Shown here: one piece after another, positions 45,518 through 55,929 of the stretch
Layout: each line of letters starts with the position of its first letter
How positions within the stretch are numbered: the first letter of the stretch is position 1
From: CAWGCA01 sp963820955
Lineage (GTDB): Bacteria; Pseudomonadota; Gammaproteobacteria; Chromatiales; Chromatiaceae
Direction: 5' to 3'
Length of the DNA stretch: 64,000 nucleotides
Assembly (NCBI GenBank): GCA_963820955.1
Contig: CAWGCA010000041.1
Span: 62,001 to 126,000 of the forward strand
Position numbers and translations under genes: made by a program
The notes under the pieces: model-generated
Databases searched by the model: none
Seen by the model: only the letters and a program-made list of their open reading frames with translations
What the model was told of the DNA's origin: nothing

Positions 45518-48500
45518 ATGAAAGGATTCGGTTTTTCGGCAGGTACACGGAATGCGTCGGGTAACGACCCGGACACCGAGTTACTGCGCTCAGAGTTGTT
45601 CAGCATCGAGCAACTGAATCGTCACGCGGTAAAACTGGCGGGCCAGCATAAAATCGATCCACGCCCAGGGCCGGACAGATTACTGCCACGTCTGGCGGAC
45701 AATGAGCGGGTTCTGCTGGCGGCCTATGACGTGGTGACAGCCGCGGCCACACCGGGACAACGGATTGTGCCGGCAGAGGCCTGGCTGCTGGACAATTTTT
45801 ATCTTGTCGAGCAGCAGATCTGTCTGGCGCGCCGGCATCTGCCGCGTGGCTACAGTCGGCAATTGCCGCGACTGGCTGATGGTCCGTCAGCCGGGTTCCC
45901 CCGTGTTTATGATTTGGCGTTGGAACTGATTTCTCACATGGATGGTCGTGTCGACAAAGACAACGCCACCCACTTCATCGCTGCCTACCAGACCGCCAAG
46001 CCGCTGAAACTTGGCGAATTGTGGGCATTCCCGATCATGCTGCAGTTGGCGCTGCTGGAAAACCTTCGCCGCGTTGGCTTGCGTATTGCCCGTCGGCGCG
46101 AAGAGCGTGACGCGGCCATCACTTGGGCCGACCACATGCTCGCGACGGCTGAAAGGGAACCGAAACAGCTTATCCAGTTGCTGGCCAAGTTCGCCAATGC
46201 CGATGTGCCTCTGACTGCGCCGTTTGTGGAGGAATTTTACGCAAGACTCCAGGCTCAGGGGCCCTCTATGGCCTTTGTTCAAACCTGGGTCGAGCAAAAA
46301 CTACTCGAACAAGGGGTGTCCGCGACGCAGTTATCGGCGGTGGCCGCCCGAACGGCCGCGACCAACCAGATCTCCATCGCCAACAGTATCGGCAGTCTGC
46401 GTTTCATAGGAACTATGGACTGGCGCCATTACGTCGAATCGCTCAGTGTTGTCGAACAGACTCTGCGTGAAGACCCGACGGGGATACATGCCGGCCAGGA
46501 CTTCGCCACACGCGACCGCTACCGGCATGTCGTTGAAGACGTCGCCCGAGGTTGTGCGCACTGTTCGTGTAGCGAGTTAGAGGTGGCACGCGAAGCCATC
46601 GCCTTCGCGCAGACTGCTGCCGAGCGATTGGGCACCAACGACCGCAGCGCCCATGTCGGATACTATCTGGTCGATCACGGACGGCAGAGTCTGGAGCGTA
46701 AGCTTGGCTGTCGTTTGTCGTGGAAATTACGGGCCGGCCGAGTGCTCCGGCGTTTCCGTCTGCCCCTTTACCTTGGTCCCATCCTGTTGCTTACCGCACT
46801 GTCGACATCGGTCGTGCTTTTCCCTTTCGGCGGATTCGGGCCGGGGGACTGGCGCTACTGGTTTTTTACGATCACCGGAATCATTGGCATCTCGGCGCTG
46901 GCCGTCCCGCTGGTGAACCTGCTGCTCACGCTGGTCTTACCGCCCCGCGCGTTACCTCGCCTAGATTTCTCGCGGGGGATTCCAGATATTCACCGCACCA
47001 TGGTGGTGGTCCCCACTTTGCTGAGCAGGCCACAGGAGATCGATAATCTTCTCGAAGCCCTGGAGATCCGCTATCTCGGTAATCGCGATGACAATCTGTA
47101 TTTTGCCTTGCTGACGGATTTCCGTGATGCGCCTGAGCGCACGCTGCCGGAGGATGACGCCTTGCTCGCCTATGCGCGCGCAGCTGTCCAGACGCTCAAT
47201 GAGACCTATCGCGAGGACCGCCCGTGCATCTTCTATCTGTTCCACCGGCCTCGGGTGTGGAACTCCTACGAACGGGTGTGGATGGGATATGAGCGCAAAC
47301 GCGGCAAACTGGAGCAGTTCAATGCCTTGCTGCGGGGCAGGGGGCAAGCTGCATTCTCGGAACTTGTCGGTGATGCGTCCATTCTCAGTTCGATCCAGTA
47401 CGTCATCACCCTGGATACCGACACGCAACTACCCCGCGACGCGGCACGCGCAATGATAGGAAACATCGCCCATCCGCTCAATCGGCCGGTGTACGATGCC
47501 GACAAGGGGCGCATTGTCGAAGGTTACGCGATCCTGCAGCCACGCGTATCGATCAGTCTGACCAGTGCCGGCCAGTCACGCTTTGCGAAACTATTCGCGG
47601 GTGAGTCAGGCATCGATCCCTACACGCGCGAGGTATCGGATGTCTACCAGGACCTCTTCGGCGAGGGGTCATTCATCGGTAAGGGTATCTACGATGTAGA
47701 CGCCTTTCGTCAGGCTGTTGATGGGCGCTTTCCAGAGAATTTGATTCTCAGTCACGACTTATTGGAAAGTGGCTATGCGCACTCGGCCCTGGTGACTGAT
47801 GTTGACCTGATTGAAGAGCATCCAGACACCTACGCGATAGAAGCCAGCCGTCGGCATCGGTGGATACGCGGCGACTGGCAGCTGGCCGGTTGGCTGCTGC
47901 CAAGTGTGCCTGGACCGGACCGTGTCGATGATTCAAGTAGATCAAAATCGAAGCGGCAAGCGAATCCGCTATCAGCCTTGTCGATGTGGAAAATTTTCGA
48001 CAACCTTCGCCGTAGCCTCGTATCGCCGGCCCTGCTCGCTTTACTGATCGGGGGTTTGCTGTTTGGTCCGGGACCGGTGTGGTTTTGGCCCCTGCTGGTC
48101 GGGGCGGTGGTGTTTTTGCCCACTGTGCTGGGAACCGTGATCGAACTCATCCGCAAACCAGGAGAACGTGACTGGCTGGTGCATCTGATCCAGACCAGCA
48201 ATTCCGCGAGCAGCCCGATGGCACGCGGTTTGCTGACCCTGGCCCTATTGCCTTACGACACGTTGATTTGCCTGGATGCGATTCTACGCTCGGGTGTACG
48301 GATGTTGTTTACACGCCGTGGATTGTTGCTCTGGCACATGAGCGCCTACGCAAGCCGCAACGCGCGCCGTTCGTTGACCGATTTTTTCAGGGAGATGTGG
48401 ATCGCGCCTGTTCTGGCGCTGGTCCTGGCCTTCGTATTGCTGGGCGGTCGGCCGGTGGAGTGGCTTTTCTGGGCGCCCGTCTTGTTACTCTGGCTGGTGT

Positions 48501-51500
48501 CGCCCGTGGTCGGTTGGTGGATCAGCCTGCCACTGTCATCCTCTGTACCTGATTTGACTGTCGAGCAACGAGCGTTCCTGCGGGCGTCTGCCCGGCGAAC
48601 ATGGCGTTTTTTCGCAGAGTTTGTCGGTCCGGAGAATAACTGGTTGCCGCCTGATAATCTGCAGGAATATCCGGCGCCTACCATTGCCTCGCGAACTTCA
48701 CCAACGAACATTGGCATGTCGCTGCTGGCCGACCTGAGCGCATACGATTTCGGTTACATTGCAGGCGGCGAATTCCTGCGACTTGTCGGGAATACGCTGG
48801 CCACGATGGAAAAGCTGGAACGCTACCGCGGCCATTTTTACAATTGGTACGACACACACACCCTGCAACCGCTTTCCCCGCAATATGTCTCTTCAGTGGA
48901 CAGCGGCAATCTGGCGGGTAGTTTGCTTACCCTGCAAGCGGGACTGGTCGAATTGAAAGATCAGCCGGTGCTGTCAGTAAACGCGTTTCAGGGGCTGCAG
49001 GACACCTTGCGGGTGCTTGCCGAACACCTGCCGTCTCCACCAATCCCGGAACTTGCCGATAAGATCAAGGTGTTGCAGGACACACTGCAGTCCCACTCAC
49101 CGAACGGGCTGCCACAGACACTAGCTGGCGCCGATAGCCTGCTGGATGAGATCCATAGTGCCGGCGCTGCGGTGCTTGCATCGCTTCACGCAGATACTGA
49201 TGTAGACAGCGAACTGTATCACTGGGCGCAGGCCTTCGACCAGCAATCCCGCGCACTTCGAGAAGATCTCAGGTTTCTGGTCTCTGAGCCGCGGCGTTTC
49301 AGCAATGTTCCGACACTGGCGGAATTGGCCAGAAAAAATATGGTTGATGCTGATGAGCTGTCGTCAGCCGGGACAGTTGCGGCGGTTGGATTACGTTATA
49401 AGGGCGCGATGGAGCGGCTCAGAATCATCGATGATCTGGTGGAACGTTGCCGGGAACTGGCGGTGATGGATTTTGAGTTTCTCTACGACAGATCGCGCAG
49501 CTTGTTGACCATAGGTTACGATGTTGGCGAACGGCGACGGGATCCGTCCTGCTACGATCTGCTGGCATCAGAGGCGCGTCTGGCCAGTTTTCTGCTCATC
49601 GCGCAGGGGCAGTTGCCGCAAAAGCATTGGTTCGAACTCGGTCGCTTGCTGACGAGTCATGGCGGTAACGTGAGTCTGATTTCGTGGAGCGGCTCGATGT
49701 TCGAGTACCTCATGCCGCTATTGATAATGCCGAGTTACGAAAACACCTTGTTGCAGCAGACCTGCAAGGCTGCGGTGTCGCGCCAGATACAATATGGTCG
49801 ACAACGGGCTGTCCCCTGGGGCATTTCCGAGTCCTGCTACAACGCCACTGATATGCACCAGGTCTACCAGTATCGGGCGTTCGGCGTGCCCGGACTCGGC
49901 CTCAAACGCGGACTGCTAGACGACCTGGTCGTCGCGCCTTATGCCAGCGCACTGGCGCTGACAGTGAGCCCATTGGAGGCGTGCCGCAACTTGCAGACGC
50001 TGGCCAGCAATGGGTTTCTCGGCGCCTATGGGTTCTACGAGGCAGTCGATTACACACCTTCGCGTGTACCGCGGGGGAAGAATCACGCCGTCGTGCGTGC
50101 TTTCATGGCACATCATCAGGGCATGAGCCTGTTGGCCTTTGAGCATGTATTGCTCGACCGGCCGATGCAGCGCCGATTCATGTCTGACCCCCTCGCAAGG
50201 GCGACGCAATTGTTGCTGCAGGAGCGTGTGCCGAAGAGGGGCGCTACCTTACATCCTCATGCGGCTGAAGTGAGCGCCGCCGCGCGACCGTCCGCTGCGG
50301 AAACCGGCGCGATCATGCGTGTGTTTACCGACCCGAACACGGCCTTACCTGAAGTTCATCTGTTGTCCAACGGCAAGTACCACGTTATGGTGACCCATGC
50401 CGGTGGTGGTTACAGTCGCTGGCGCGATCTGGCCGTCAGCCGTTGGCGCGAGGACGCCACTTCCGATTGCTGGGGTACATTCATTTATCTGCGCGACCGC
50501 GACACGGGGCGCTATTGGTCAACCACGTACCAACCGACACTGCGTGAGGCCGATCGCTACGAGGCAATATTCGTACAGGCGCGCGCTGAATACCGGCGCC
50601 GCGATGAGGCGATCGAAGCGCACACCGAGATCAGCGTTTCACCTGAAGACGATGTCGAGATCCGCCGTGTCACGCTTACCAACCTGTCGTCCGGTACACG
50701 TCATATTGAAGTGACCAGTTACGCTGAGATCGTTTTGGCGTCATTGAACACAGACCTGGCTCATCGCTGTTTCAGCAACCTGTTCGTGCAAACCGAAATC
50801 GTGCCTGACCGTCAGGCGATCCTCTGTACGCGGCGCGCCCGGACACCGGGAGAGCAGGTGCCGTGGATGTTTCACCTGTTGGCAGCACCTGGAACGAATG
50901 CCGACGTGCCATCTTACGAGACTGATCGCGCGAAATTCATCGGCCGAGGTCGAACGCTGGCCAACCCAGCGGTACTGGATAGCAGTAACAGACGGTCAAC
51001 CTTGTCGAATACCGATGGATCGGTGCTCGATCCCATTGTGGCGATCCGCCGCACCATTATCTTGTTGCCAGACGAATCGGCGACCGTGCAGATTATTTCC
51101 GGCGTCGCGGACACGCGCGAGGTAGCGTTGGCTGTGCTTGAGAAGTATTGTGACCGGCACTTTGTTGAACGCGCCTTTGAAATGGCATGGTTTCAAAGTC
51201 AGGAGGTGCTGCACCAGATCAATGCAACCGAGGCTGAGGCACAGGTCTATGGCCGACTCGCCAGCTCGGTCATTTACGCTAACGCCTTGCGTCGCAGCCG
51301 GCCCAGTGTGATTGCCCGCAATCAGCTTGGTCAGTCCGGACTTTGGCGTTTTTCCGTTTCCGGAGACCTGCCTATTGTGCTGGTTCGTATCGGCCACATG
51401 GACCGCATCGACCTGATAAAACAGGTGCTTCAGGCCCATGCCTATTGGCGGGCGAAGGGCCTGACTGCAGACCTGGTGATCGTGAATGAGGATTTCTCTG

Positions 51501-54214
51501 GTTACCGCGCGGTTTTGCAGGATCTCATCGTGGGACTGATCAACGCAGGTCCCGAAGCGCAGATTATCGACAAACCGGGCGGGGTATTCGTGCGGCGTGC
51601 CGAAGAACTTTCCGAAGAAGACAGGGTCTTGTTCCAGTCTGTCGCCCGGGTCGTGTTCACCGGTTCCGCCGAAACACTGGTCGAGCAGGTGGAACGCCGC
51701 ATGGTGGTTGAGCGTATGCCGGATCGTCTGGCGCTTTCGCGGAAAGCGGTTGCGGAACCGCCTTATCCGCTGCCGGCGCGCGAACGTATTTTCTGCAACG
51801 GTCTCGGGGGATTCACGCCTGACGGGCACGAATACGTCATCACCCTCGAACCTGGTCAGCGCACGCCGGCGCCGTGGGTCAATGTCATCGCAAGTCCGTA
51901 TATTGGCACGGTCGTCAGCGAGAGTGGGAGCGCATACACCTGGGTGGGAAATGCGCACGAGTTCCGGCTGACCACATGGCACAATGACCCGCTTTGCGAC
52001 AGCAGTGGTGAGGCACTATATATCCGCGACGAGGAAACGGGGGCCTTCTGGTCGCCGACGCCATTGCCCGCCTGCGGTCGATCCGGGTATGTGTGCCGGC
52101 ACGGGTTTGGATACAGCGTGTTCGAGCACTACGAGGATGGTATCTCGTCGGAACTGTTCAGCTACGTCGCGACGGACGCACCGGTGAAGTTCGTGGTTGT
52201 AAAGCTGCGCAACCACTCGGGGCGACTGCGTCAATTGTCGGTTACCGGGTATTGGGAACTGGTGCTCGGCGAGTGGCGACACAGCAATCTGATGCACATT
52301 GTTACCGAAGCGGATCCGCACAGTGGGGCACTGTTCGCCCGTAATGCCTACGGCCGCGAATGTGCCGATCGGGTTGTCTTTGGGCAGGTCAGCGAGCCCG
52401 AATATACGGTGACTGGAAACCGTACCGAGTTCATCGGCCGCAACGGCTCACTGGCTAAACCGGCAGCTATGGGCCGCAAGCGACTGTCGGGCAGGGTAGG
52501 CGCGGCCCTCGATCCATGTGCCGCGATACAGACTAAGATTGAACTGGCCGACGGACAGGAACGAGAGATTGTTTTTGTGTTTGGCGCGGCCAGCGACACC
52601 GACGAAGCACAGTATTTCATCCAGCGATTCGGCGGACCGGCTGGTGCACGGCAGGCATTGGAAGTAGTGTGGGGCTACTGGAACCATACCTTGGGCGCGG
52701 TACGAGTGGAGACGCCGGATGCTGCGCTGGATGTGTTGGCCAACGGCTGGTTGGTCTATCAAACACTGTCCTGCAGGCTCTGGGGGCGCAGCGGCTACTA
52801 TCAGTCCGGCGGTGCCTACGGTTTTCGCGATCAACTGCAGGACACCATGGCGCTGATCCATGCCACACCGTGGCTCGCCCGCGAGCAATTGATCCGTTGT
52901 GCCGGACGCCAGTTTCTGCAGGGTGACGTGCAGCATTGGTGGCATCCACCGAACGGGCAAGGCGTGCGTGCGCATTTTTCCGACGACTATCTGTGGCTAC
53001 CGTACGCCACCTCCCGTTATGTGCTGGCGACCGGCGATGCGGGAGTACTCGATGAGCCAATAAACTTCCTCGAGGGCCGCGAGTTGTATCCGGAGGAGGA
53101 GGCATACTATGACCATCCGCAAGGATCGACTGAGGTGGCAAGCCTCTATGAGCATTGTGTGCGGGCAATCAAACATGGTTTACGTTTTGGTGACCATCAA
53201 CTTCCGCTAATGGGCTGTGGTGACTGGAACGACGGCATGAATCTCGTCGGCCGTGATGGCAAGGGTGAGAGCGTTTGGCTGGCGTGGTTCCTGTACGAGA
53301 ATCTGCAGCTGTTTGCCGGCTTGGCTGGTAGCCGAAACGATGACGTCTTTGCCGAAGTTTGCACCGGGCAGGCTGAGTTACTGCGTAAGAACATTGAGGC
53401 CAATGCCTGGGACGGTGGTTGGTATCGACGGGCCTATTTTGATGATGGCACACCCTTGGGTTCGTTTCTTAATGACGAATGCCAAATCGATTCGATCAGC
53501 CAGAGTTGGGCAGTGATTTCAGGCGGTGGCGACCCAATGCGTGCCGAACAGGCGATGGCGGCGGTGGACACACGCCTGGTTCGACGTGATGGCCAGTTAA
53601 TCCAGCTGCTCGATCCGCCATTCGATAAATCAGACCTTGAGCCCGGTTATATCAAAGGCTACGTGCCCGGCATCCGTGAGAACGGCGGCCAATATACCCA
53701 TGCCGCGATCTGGGCCACGACCGCGTTTGCCATGTTGGGTGACCGGGAGCGGGCGTGGGAATTGTTCGCCATGCTCAACCCCATCAATCATGGTAATGAG
53801 CCGGAGAAGATCGAACGCTACAAGGTAGAGCCGTACGTTATGTGCGCGGATATTTACGGTGCACCACCGCACACAGGCCGGGGAGGTTGGACGTGGTACA
53901 CCGGGGCGGCGGGCTGGATGTACCGACTAACTGTGGAAACACTACTAGGCTTGCGACTGGAAGTCGACCATCTGCGCATTGCACCCTGCATACCGGCACA
54001 TTGGGAGTCGTACAAAATTCACTACCGATATCGCGATACCTACTACCACATCACCGTCGGGCGCGTCGGTGAAAATCTGGGGCAGGCAATCCGCGTGACG
54101 CTGGACGGTGGTGTGGTGAATTGGGCCAACGCAGACGGGGTTGCAGGGCCGCAAGGCATGATCCCAGTGGCAGACGACCGCCGCGAGCACCATGTCCAGG
54201 TGGATTTGGGCTAA
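45518..54214 (+). CDS. ndvB: Cyclic beta-1,2-glucan synthase (NdvB type)
   Basis: A giant 2898-residue inner-membrane enzyme that makes cyclic beta-glucans exported to the periplasm, where they serve osmotic adaptation and host interaction. Two membrane helices (about 415-475) precede a GT84 glycosyltransferase domain with 'VVPTLLSRPQEIDNLLEAL' (about 495), 'ITLDTDTQLPRDAARAM' (about 630), 'LSHDLLESGYAHSALVTD' (about 745) and 'RHRWIRGDWQLAGW' (about 780). More helices follow (about 835-1007), then a glycoamylase-like domain ('FMAHHQGMSLLAFEHVL' near 1528). Two sugar-phosphorylase-like repeats come next, and the GH94 part has its catalytic aspartate in 'MGCGDWNDGMNLVG' (about 2565). Intact and of normal length. 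It is monocistronic; the ribosome-binding site is about 12 bases away. Confidence 0.95.
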   Translation: MKGFGFSAGTRNASGNDPDTELLRSELFSIEQLNRHAVKLAGQHKIDPRPGPDRLLPRLADNERVLLAAYDVVTAAATPGQRIVPAEAWLLDNFYLVEQQICLARRHLPRGYSRQLPRLADGPSAGFPRVYDLALELISHMDGRVDKDNATHFIAAYQTAKPLKLGELWAFPIMLQLALLENLRRVGLRIARRREERDAAITWADHMLATAEREPKQLIQLLAKFANADVPLTAPFVEEFYARLQAQGPSMAFVQTWVEQKLLEQGVSATQLSAVAARTAATNQISIANSIGSLRFIGTMDWRHYVESLSVVEQTLREDPTGIHAGQDFATRDRYRHVVEDVARGCAHCSCSELEVAREAIAFAQTAAERLGTNDRSAHVGYYLVDHGRQSLERKLGCRLSWKLRAGRVLRRFRLPLYLGPILLLTALSTSVVLFPFGGFGPGDWRYWFFTITGIIGISALAVPLVNLLLTLVLPPRALPRLDFSRGIPDIHRTMVVVPTLLSRPQEIDNLLEALEIRYLGNRDDNLYFALLTDFRDAPERTLPEDDALLAYARAAVQTLNETYREDRPCIFYLFHRPRVWNSYERVWMGYERKRGKLEQFNALLRGRGQAAFSELVGDASILSSIQYVITLDTDTQLPRDAARAMIGNIAHPLNRPVYDADKGRIVEGYAILQPRVSISLTSAGQSRFAKLFAGESGIDPYTREVSDVYQDLFGEGSFIGKGIYDVDAFRQAVDGRFPENLILSHDLLESGYAHSALVTDVDLIEEHPDTYAIEASRRHRWIRGDWQLAGWLLPSVPGPDRVDDSSRSKSKRQANPLSALSMWKIFDNLRRSLVSPALLALLIGGLLFGPGPVWFWPLLVGAVVFLPTVLGTVIELIRKPGERDWLVHLIQTSNSASSPMARGLLTLALLPYDTLICLDAILRSGVRMLFTRRGLLLWHMSAYASRNARRSLTDFFREMWIAPVLALVLAFVLLGGRPVEWLFWAPVLLLWLVSPVVGWWISLPLSSSVPDLTVEQRAFLRASARRTWRFFAEFVGPENNWLPPDNLQEYPAPTIASRTSPTNIGMSLLADLSAYDFGYIAGGEFLRLVGNTLATMEKLERYRGHFYNWYDTHTLQPLSPQYVSSVDSGNLAGSLLTLQAGLVELKDQPVLSVNAFQGLQDTLRVLAEHLPSPPIPELADKIKVLQDTLQSHSPNGLPQTLAGADSLLDEIHSAGAAVLASLHADTDVDSELYHWAQAFDQQSRALREDLRFLVSEPRRFSNVPTLAELARKNMVDADELSSAGTVAAVGLRYKGAMERLRIIDDLVERCRELAVMDFEFLYDRSRSLLTIGYDVGERRRDPSCYDLLASEARLASFLLIAQGQLPQKHWFELGRLLTSHGGNVSLISWSGSMFEYLMPLLIMPSYENTLLQQTCKAAVSRQIQYGRQRAVPWGISESCYNATDMHQVYQYRAFGVPGLGLKRGLLDDLVVAPYASALALTVSPLEACRNLQTLASNGFLGAYGFYEAVDYTPSRVPRGKNHAVVRAFMAHHQGMSLLAFEHVLLDRPMQRRFMSDPLARATQLLLQERVPKRGATLHPHAAEVSAAARPSAAETGAIMRVFTDPNTALPEVHLLSNGKYHVMVTHAGGGYSRWRDLAVSRWREDATSDCWGTFIYLRDRDTGRYWSTTYQPTLREADRYEAIFVQARAEYRRRDEAIEAHTEISVSPEDDVEIRRVTLTNLSSGTRHIEVTSYAEIVLASLNTDLAHRCFSNLFVQTEIVPDRQAILCTRRARTPGEQVPWMFHLLAAPGTNADVPSYETDRAKFIGRGRTLANPAVLDSSNRRSTLSNTDGSVLDPIVAIRRTIILLPDESATVQIISGVADTREVALAVLEKYCDRHFVERAFEMAWFQSQEVLHQINATEAEAQVYGRLASSVIYANALRRSRPSVIARNQLGQSGLWRFSVSGDLPIVLVRIGHMDRIDLIKQVLQAHAYWRAKGLTADLVIVNEDFSGYRAVLQDLIVGLINAGPEAQIIDKPGGVFVRRAEELSEEDRVLFQSVARVVFTGSAETLVEQVERRMVVERMPDRLALSRKAVAEPPYPLPARERIFCNGLGGFTPDGHEYVITLEPGQRTPAPWVNVIASPYIGTVVSESGSAYTWVGNAHEFRLTTWHNDPLCDSSGEALYIRDEETGAFWSPTPLPACGRSGYVCRHGFGYSVFEHYEDGISSELFSYVATDAPVKFVVVKLRNHSGRLRQLSVTGYWELVLGEWRHSNLMHIVTEADPHSGALFARNAYGRECADRVVFGQVSEPEYTVTGNRTEFIGRNGSLAKPAAMGRKRLSGRVGAALDPCAAIQTKIELADGQEREIVFVFGAASDTDEAQYFIQRFGGPAGARQALEVVWGYWNHTLGAVRVETPDAALDVLANGWLVYQTLSCRLWGRSGYYQSGGAYGFRDQLQDTMALIHATPWLAREQLIRCAGRQFLQGDVQHWWHPPNGQGVRAHFSDDYLWLPYATSRYVLATGDAGVLDEPINFLEGRELYPEEEAYYDHPQGSTEVASLYEHCVRAIKHGLRFGDHQLPLMGCGDWNDGMNLVGRDGKGESVWLAWFLYENLQLFAGLAGSRNDDVFAEVCTGQAELLRKNIEANAWDGGWYRRAYFDDGTPLGSFLNDECQIDSISQSWAVISGGGDPMRAEQAMAAVDTRLVRRDGQLIQLLDPPFDKSDLEPGYIKGYVPGIRENGGQYTHAAIWATTAFAMLGDRERAWELFAMLNPINHGNEPEKIERYKVEPYVMCADIYGAPPHTGRGGWTWYTGAAGWMYRLTVETLLGLRLEVDHLRIAPCIPAHWESYKIHYRYRDTYYHITVGRVGENLGQAIRVTLDGGVVNWANADGVAGPQGMIPVADDRREHHVQVDLG

Positions 54215-54386
54215 AGGGCGATTTGAGCAGCAACCATCATCCGGCGGACCTCAAAAGCGTGGTTGTCAGGGCAGGGGTGGTGGTATCGGTTACTATTCAA
54301 CAAACGATATGCCGGTGATTTGGTACTGATCGGGGTTTGTTGGAGTTTTTGGGGATTGACCAGGGCACCCGGAGAATTGGATCACT

Positions 54387-54662
54387 GTGTACGAATCCAG
54401 GTCCATGTGTCGCTTCGCTGAGATCGATCTGGGCCGGGAGCCGGTGCCGGACGAGAGTACGATCCTTCAATTTCACCATCTGCTGGAGCGCCATCATCTG
54501 GGCGACGCCTTGTTTCAGTCGATTGGCGAGTACCTGCAGGAAAAAAGACTGCGTATCGGCAGCGGCACAATCGTCGATGCCAGTATTATCAGTGCGCCGA
54601 GTTCCACGAAAAATCAGTCCAAGTCGCGGTATCCTGAGATGCATCAGACGCGCATCGATTGA
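54387..54662 (+). pseudogene. IS5-family transposase fragment
   Basis: 91 codons read 'YESRSMCRFAEIDLGREPVP', 'DESTILQFHHLLERHHLGDA' and 'LRIGSGTIVDASIISAPSST' then 'KNQSKSRYPEMHQTR', the segment around the first catalytic aspartate of IS5 transposases. The N-terminal about 60 residues and the C-terminal two thirds are absent. No inverted repeats are seen. It is a dead remnant between ndvB and the hydrolase gene. Confidence 0.8.
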
Positions 54663-54775
54663 TCCGAATTATGCGACGTAAAATTGGTCAAGAAACCGAA
54701 AAAATTCTGTTTTTCAATGAATAATCACGGTTCTTGAAGAAAACGGGCTTTCGTCATCACTAAATCAGACTTGCC

Positions 54776-55657
54776 TTAAGTTAGATTATCGCGAAAAAAT
54801 TCTACGGTGCGCTCCCAGGCCAAATTTGCTGCTGTTTCGTTGTATCTCGGTGTGGAGTTGTTATGAAAACCGTGGCGAGTGCCGGAATAGACATAGCGCA
54901 CATATGACTTCTGGTTTGATTTAAGCGCTGTTTCAAAGTCAGGCCACATTGCGTTGATCCTTGGATCATTCTCGGCAGACTGAATCACCAACGGTGCCTG
55001 AATTTTTACTACATCCTCGCTTCTGGGGGCAGCGCCGTAGAACGGAACGGCCGCAGACAGGTCGGCACCCATTTTCACGGCGAGAAAGTTCACTGTGCCA
55101 CCACCCCAACAAAAACCTACGGCGCCCAGTTTTCCATTGGATAGCTCATGAGATTTAAGATACTTTGCACTGTTCAGCATATCCGTCTTTAGTTTTGTTT
55201 GGTCAAGGCTGCGCTGGAGCGTTCGCCCATCATCATCATTGCCAGGATAACCACCCACTGGAAACAATCCGTCCGGCGCCAGCGCCAGAAATCCTTCCGC
55301 TGCAAAACGGCGTGCAACATCTTCTATATAAGGGTTTAATCCACGATTCTCGTGGATGACAATAACAGAAGGAAAAGGACCTTCTGCAGTCGGCCGCACA
55401 AGATAGCCGCGCATTTCACCCGTTGTGCCACCCGGTGAACCGTACTCAACGTAGTTTGCCCTAATGCGATCATCCGTAAAGGAGATTGTCTGTGCCTCAG
55501 CGTAACGCGGTAGTAGCGCCTGGGCCATAGTGAGGCCGGATATGCCGGCAATCGAGATCGCGCTTGCTCGGCTAAGGAAATCACGTCTGCTCATGTAGCC
55601 ATGGCAATATTCGTCGTATAAATCATAAATTTCATCATCGATGTTGATTTTTTCCAT
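54776..55657 (-). CDS. Exported dienelactone hydrolase-family protein
   Basis: About 293 residues from the ATG at 55657, which has AAGGA 7 bases upstream. The twin-arginine signal 'SRRDFLSRASAIS' (about residue 25-37) and a hydrophobic stretch to 'AEAQ' indicate Tat export. The alpha/beta hydrolase domain shows the nucleophile cysteine in 'GAVGFCWGGGTVN' (about 190), the aspartate in 'QSAENDPRIN' (about 240) and the histidine in 'SGTRHGFHNN' (about 275), as in dienelactone hydrolases. Substrate unknown. The gene stands alone. Confidence 0.88.
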   Translation of the reverse strand: MEKINIDDEIYDLYDEYCHGYMSRRDFLSRASAISIAGISGLTMAQALLPRYAEAQTISFTDDRIRANYVEYGSPGGTTGEMRGYLVRPTAEGPFPSVIVIHENRGLNPYIEDVARRFAAEGFLALAPDGLFPVGGYPGNDDDGRTLQRSLDQTKLKTDMLNSAKYLKSHELSNGKLGAVGFCWGGGTVNFLAVKMGADLSAAVPFYGAAPRSEDVVKIQAPLVIQSAENDPRINAMWPDFETALKSNQKSYVRYVYSGTRHGFHNNSTPRYNETAANLAWERTVEFFRDNLT

Positions 55658-55929
55658 AATATATCCTTCGGAGAATCGATCTCTATTCATTGGACTGTAA
55701 TTTAAATATATCCCAATCTACAGTCTGTAAAAAGCCTATAAATTACATGTTGATCTGCGTTTAGTATCGGTTCACTGAAACCAGTTATTTGCATTGAAAG
55801 TTGATCCAGGGTGTTGTTTTAGGAGTTCATTCTTGCAGGCAGTTGATGGGAAGCTAATGGTTCATTTGCCATATCACTCTCGTCTGATACCGGTTGTCCG
55901 CACACCCGCTTCAACGTCGTATCGGTGCA

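Noticed and set aside
50996..51982. 328-codon minus-strand frame inside ndvB
   Set aside because: Shadow of the intact ndvB frame with unnatural composition.
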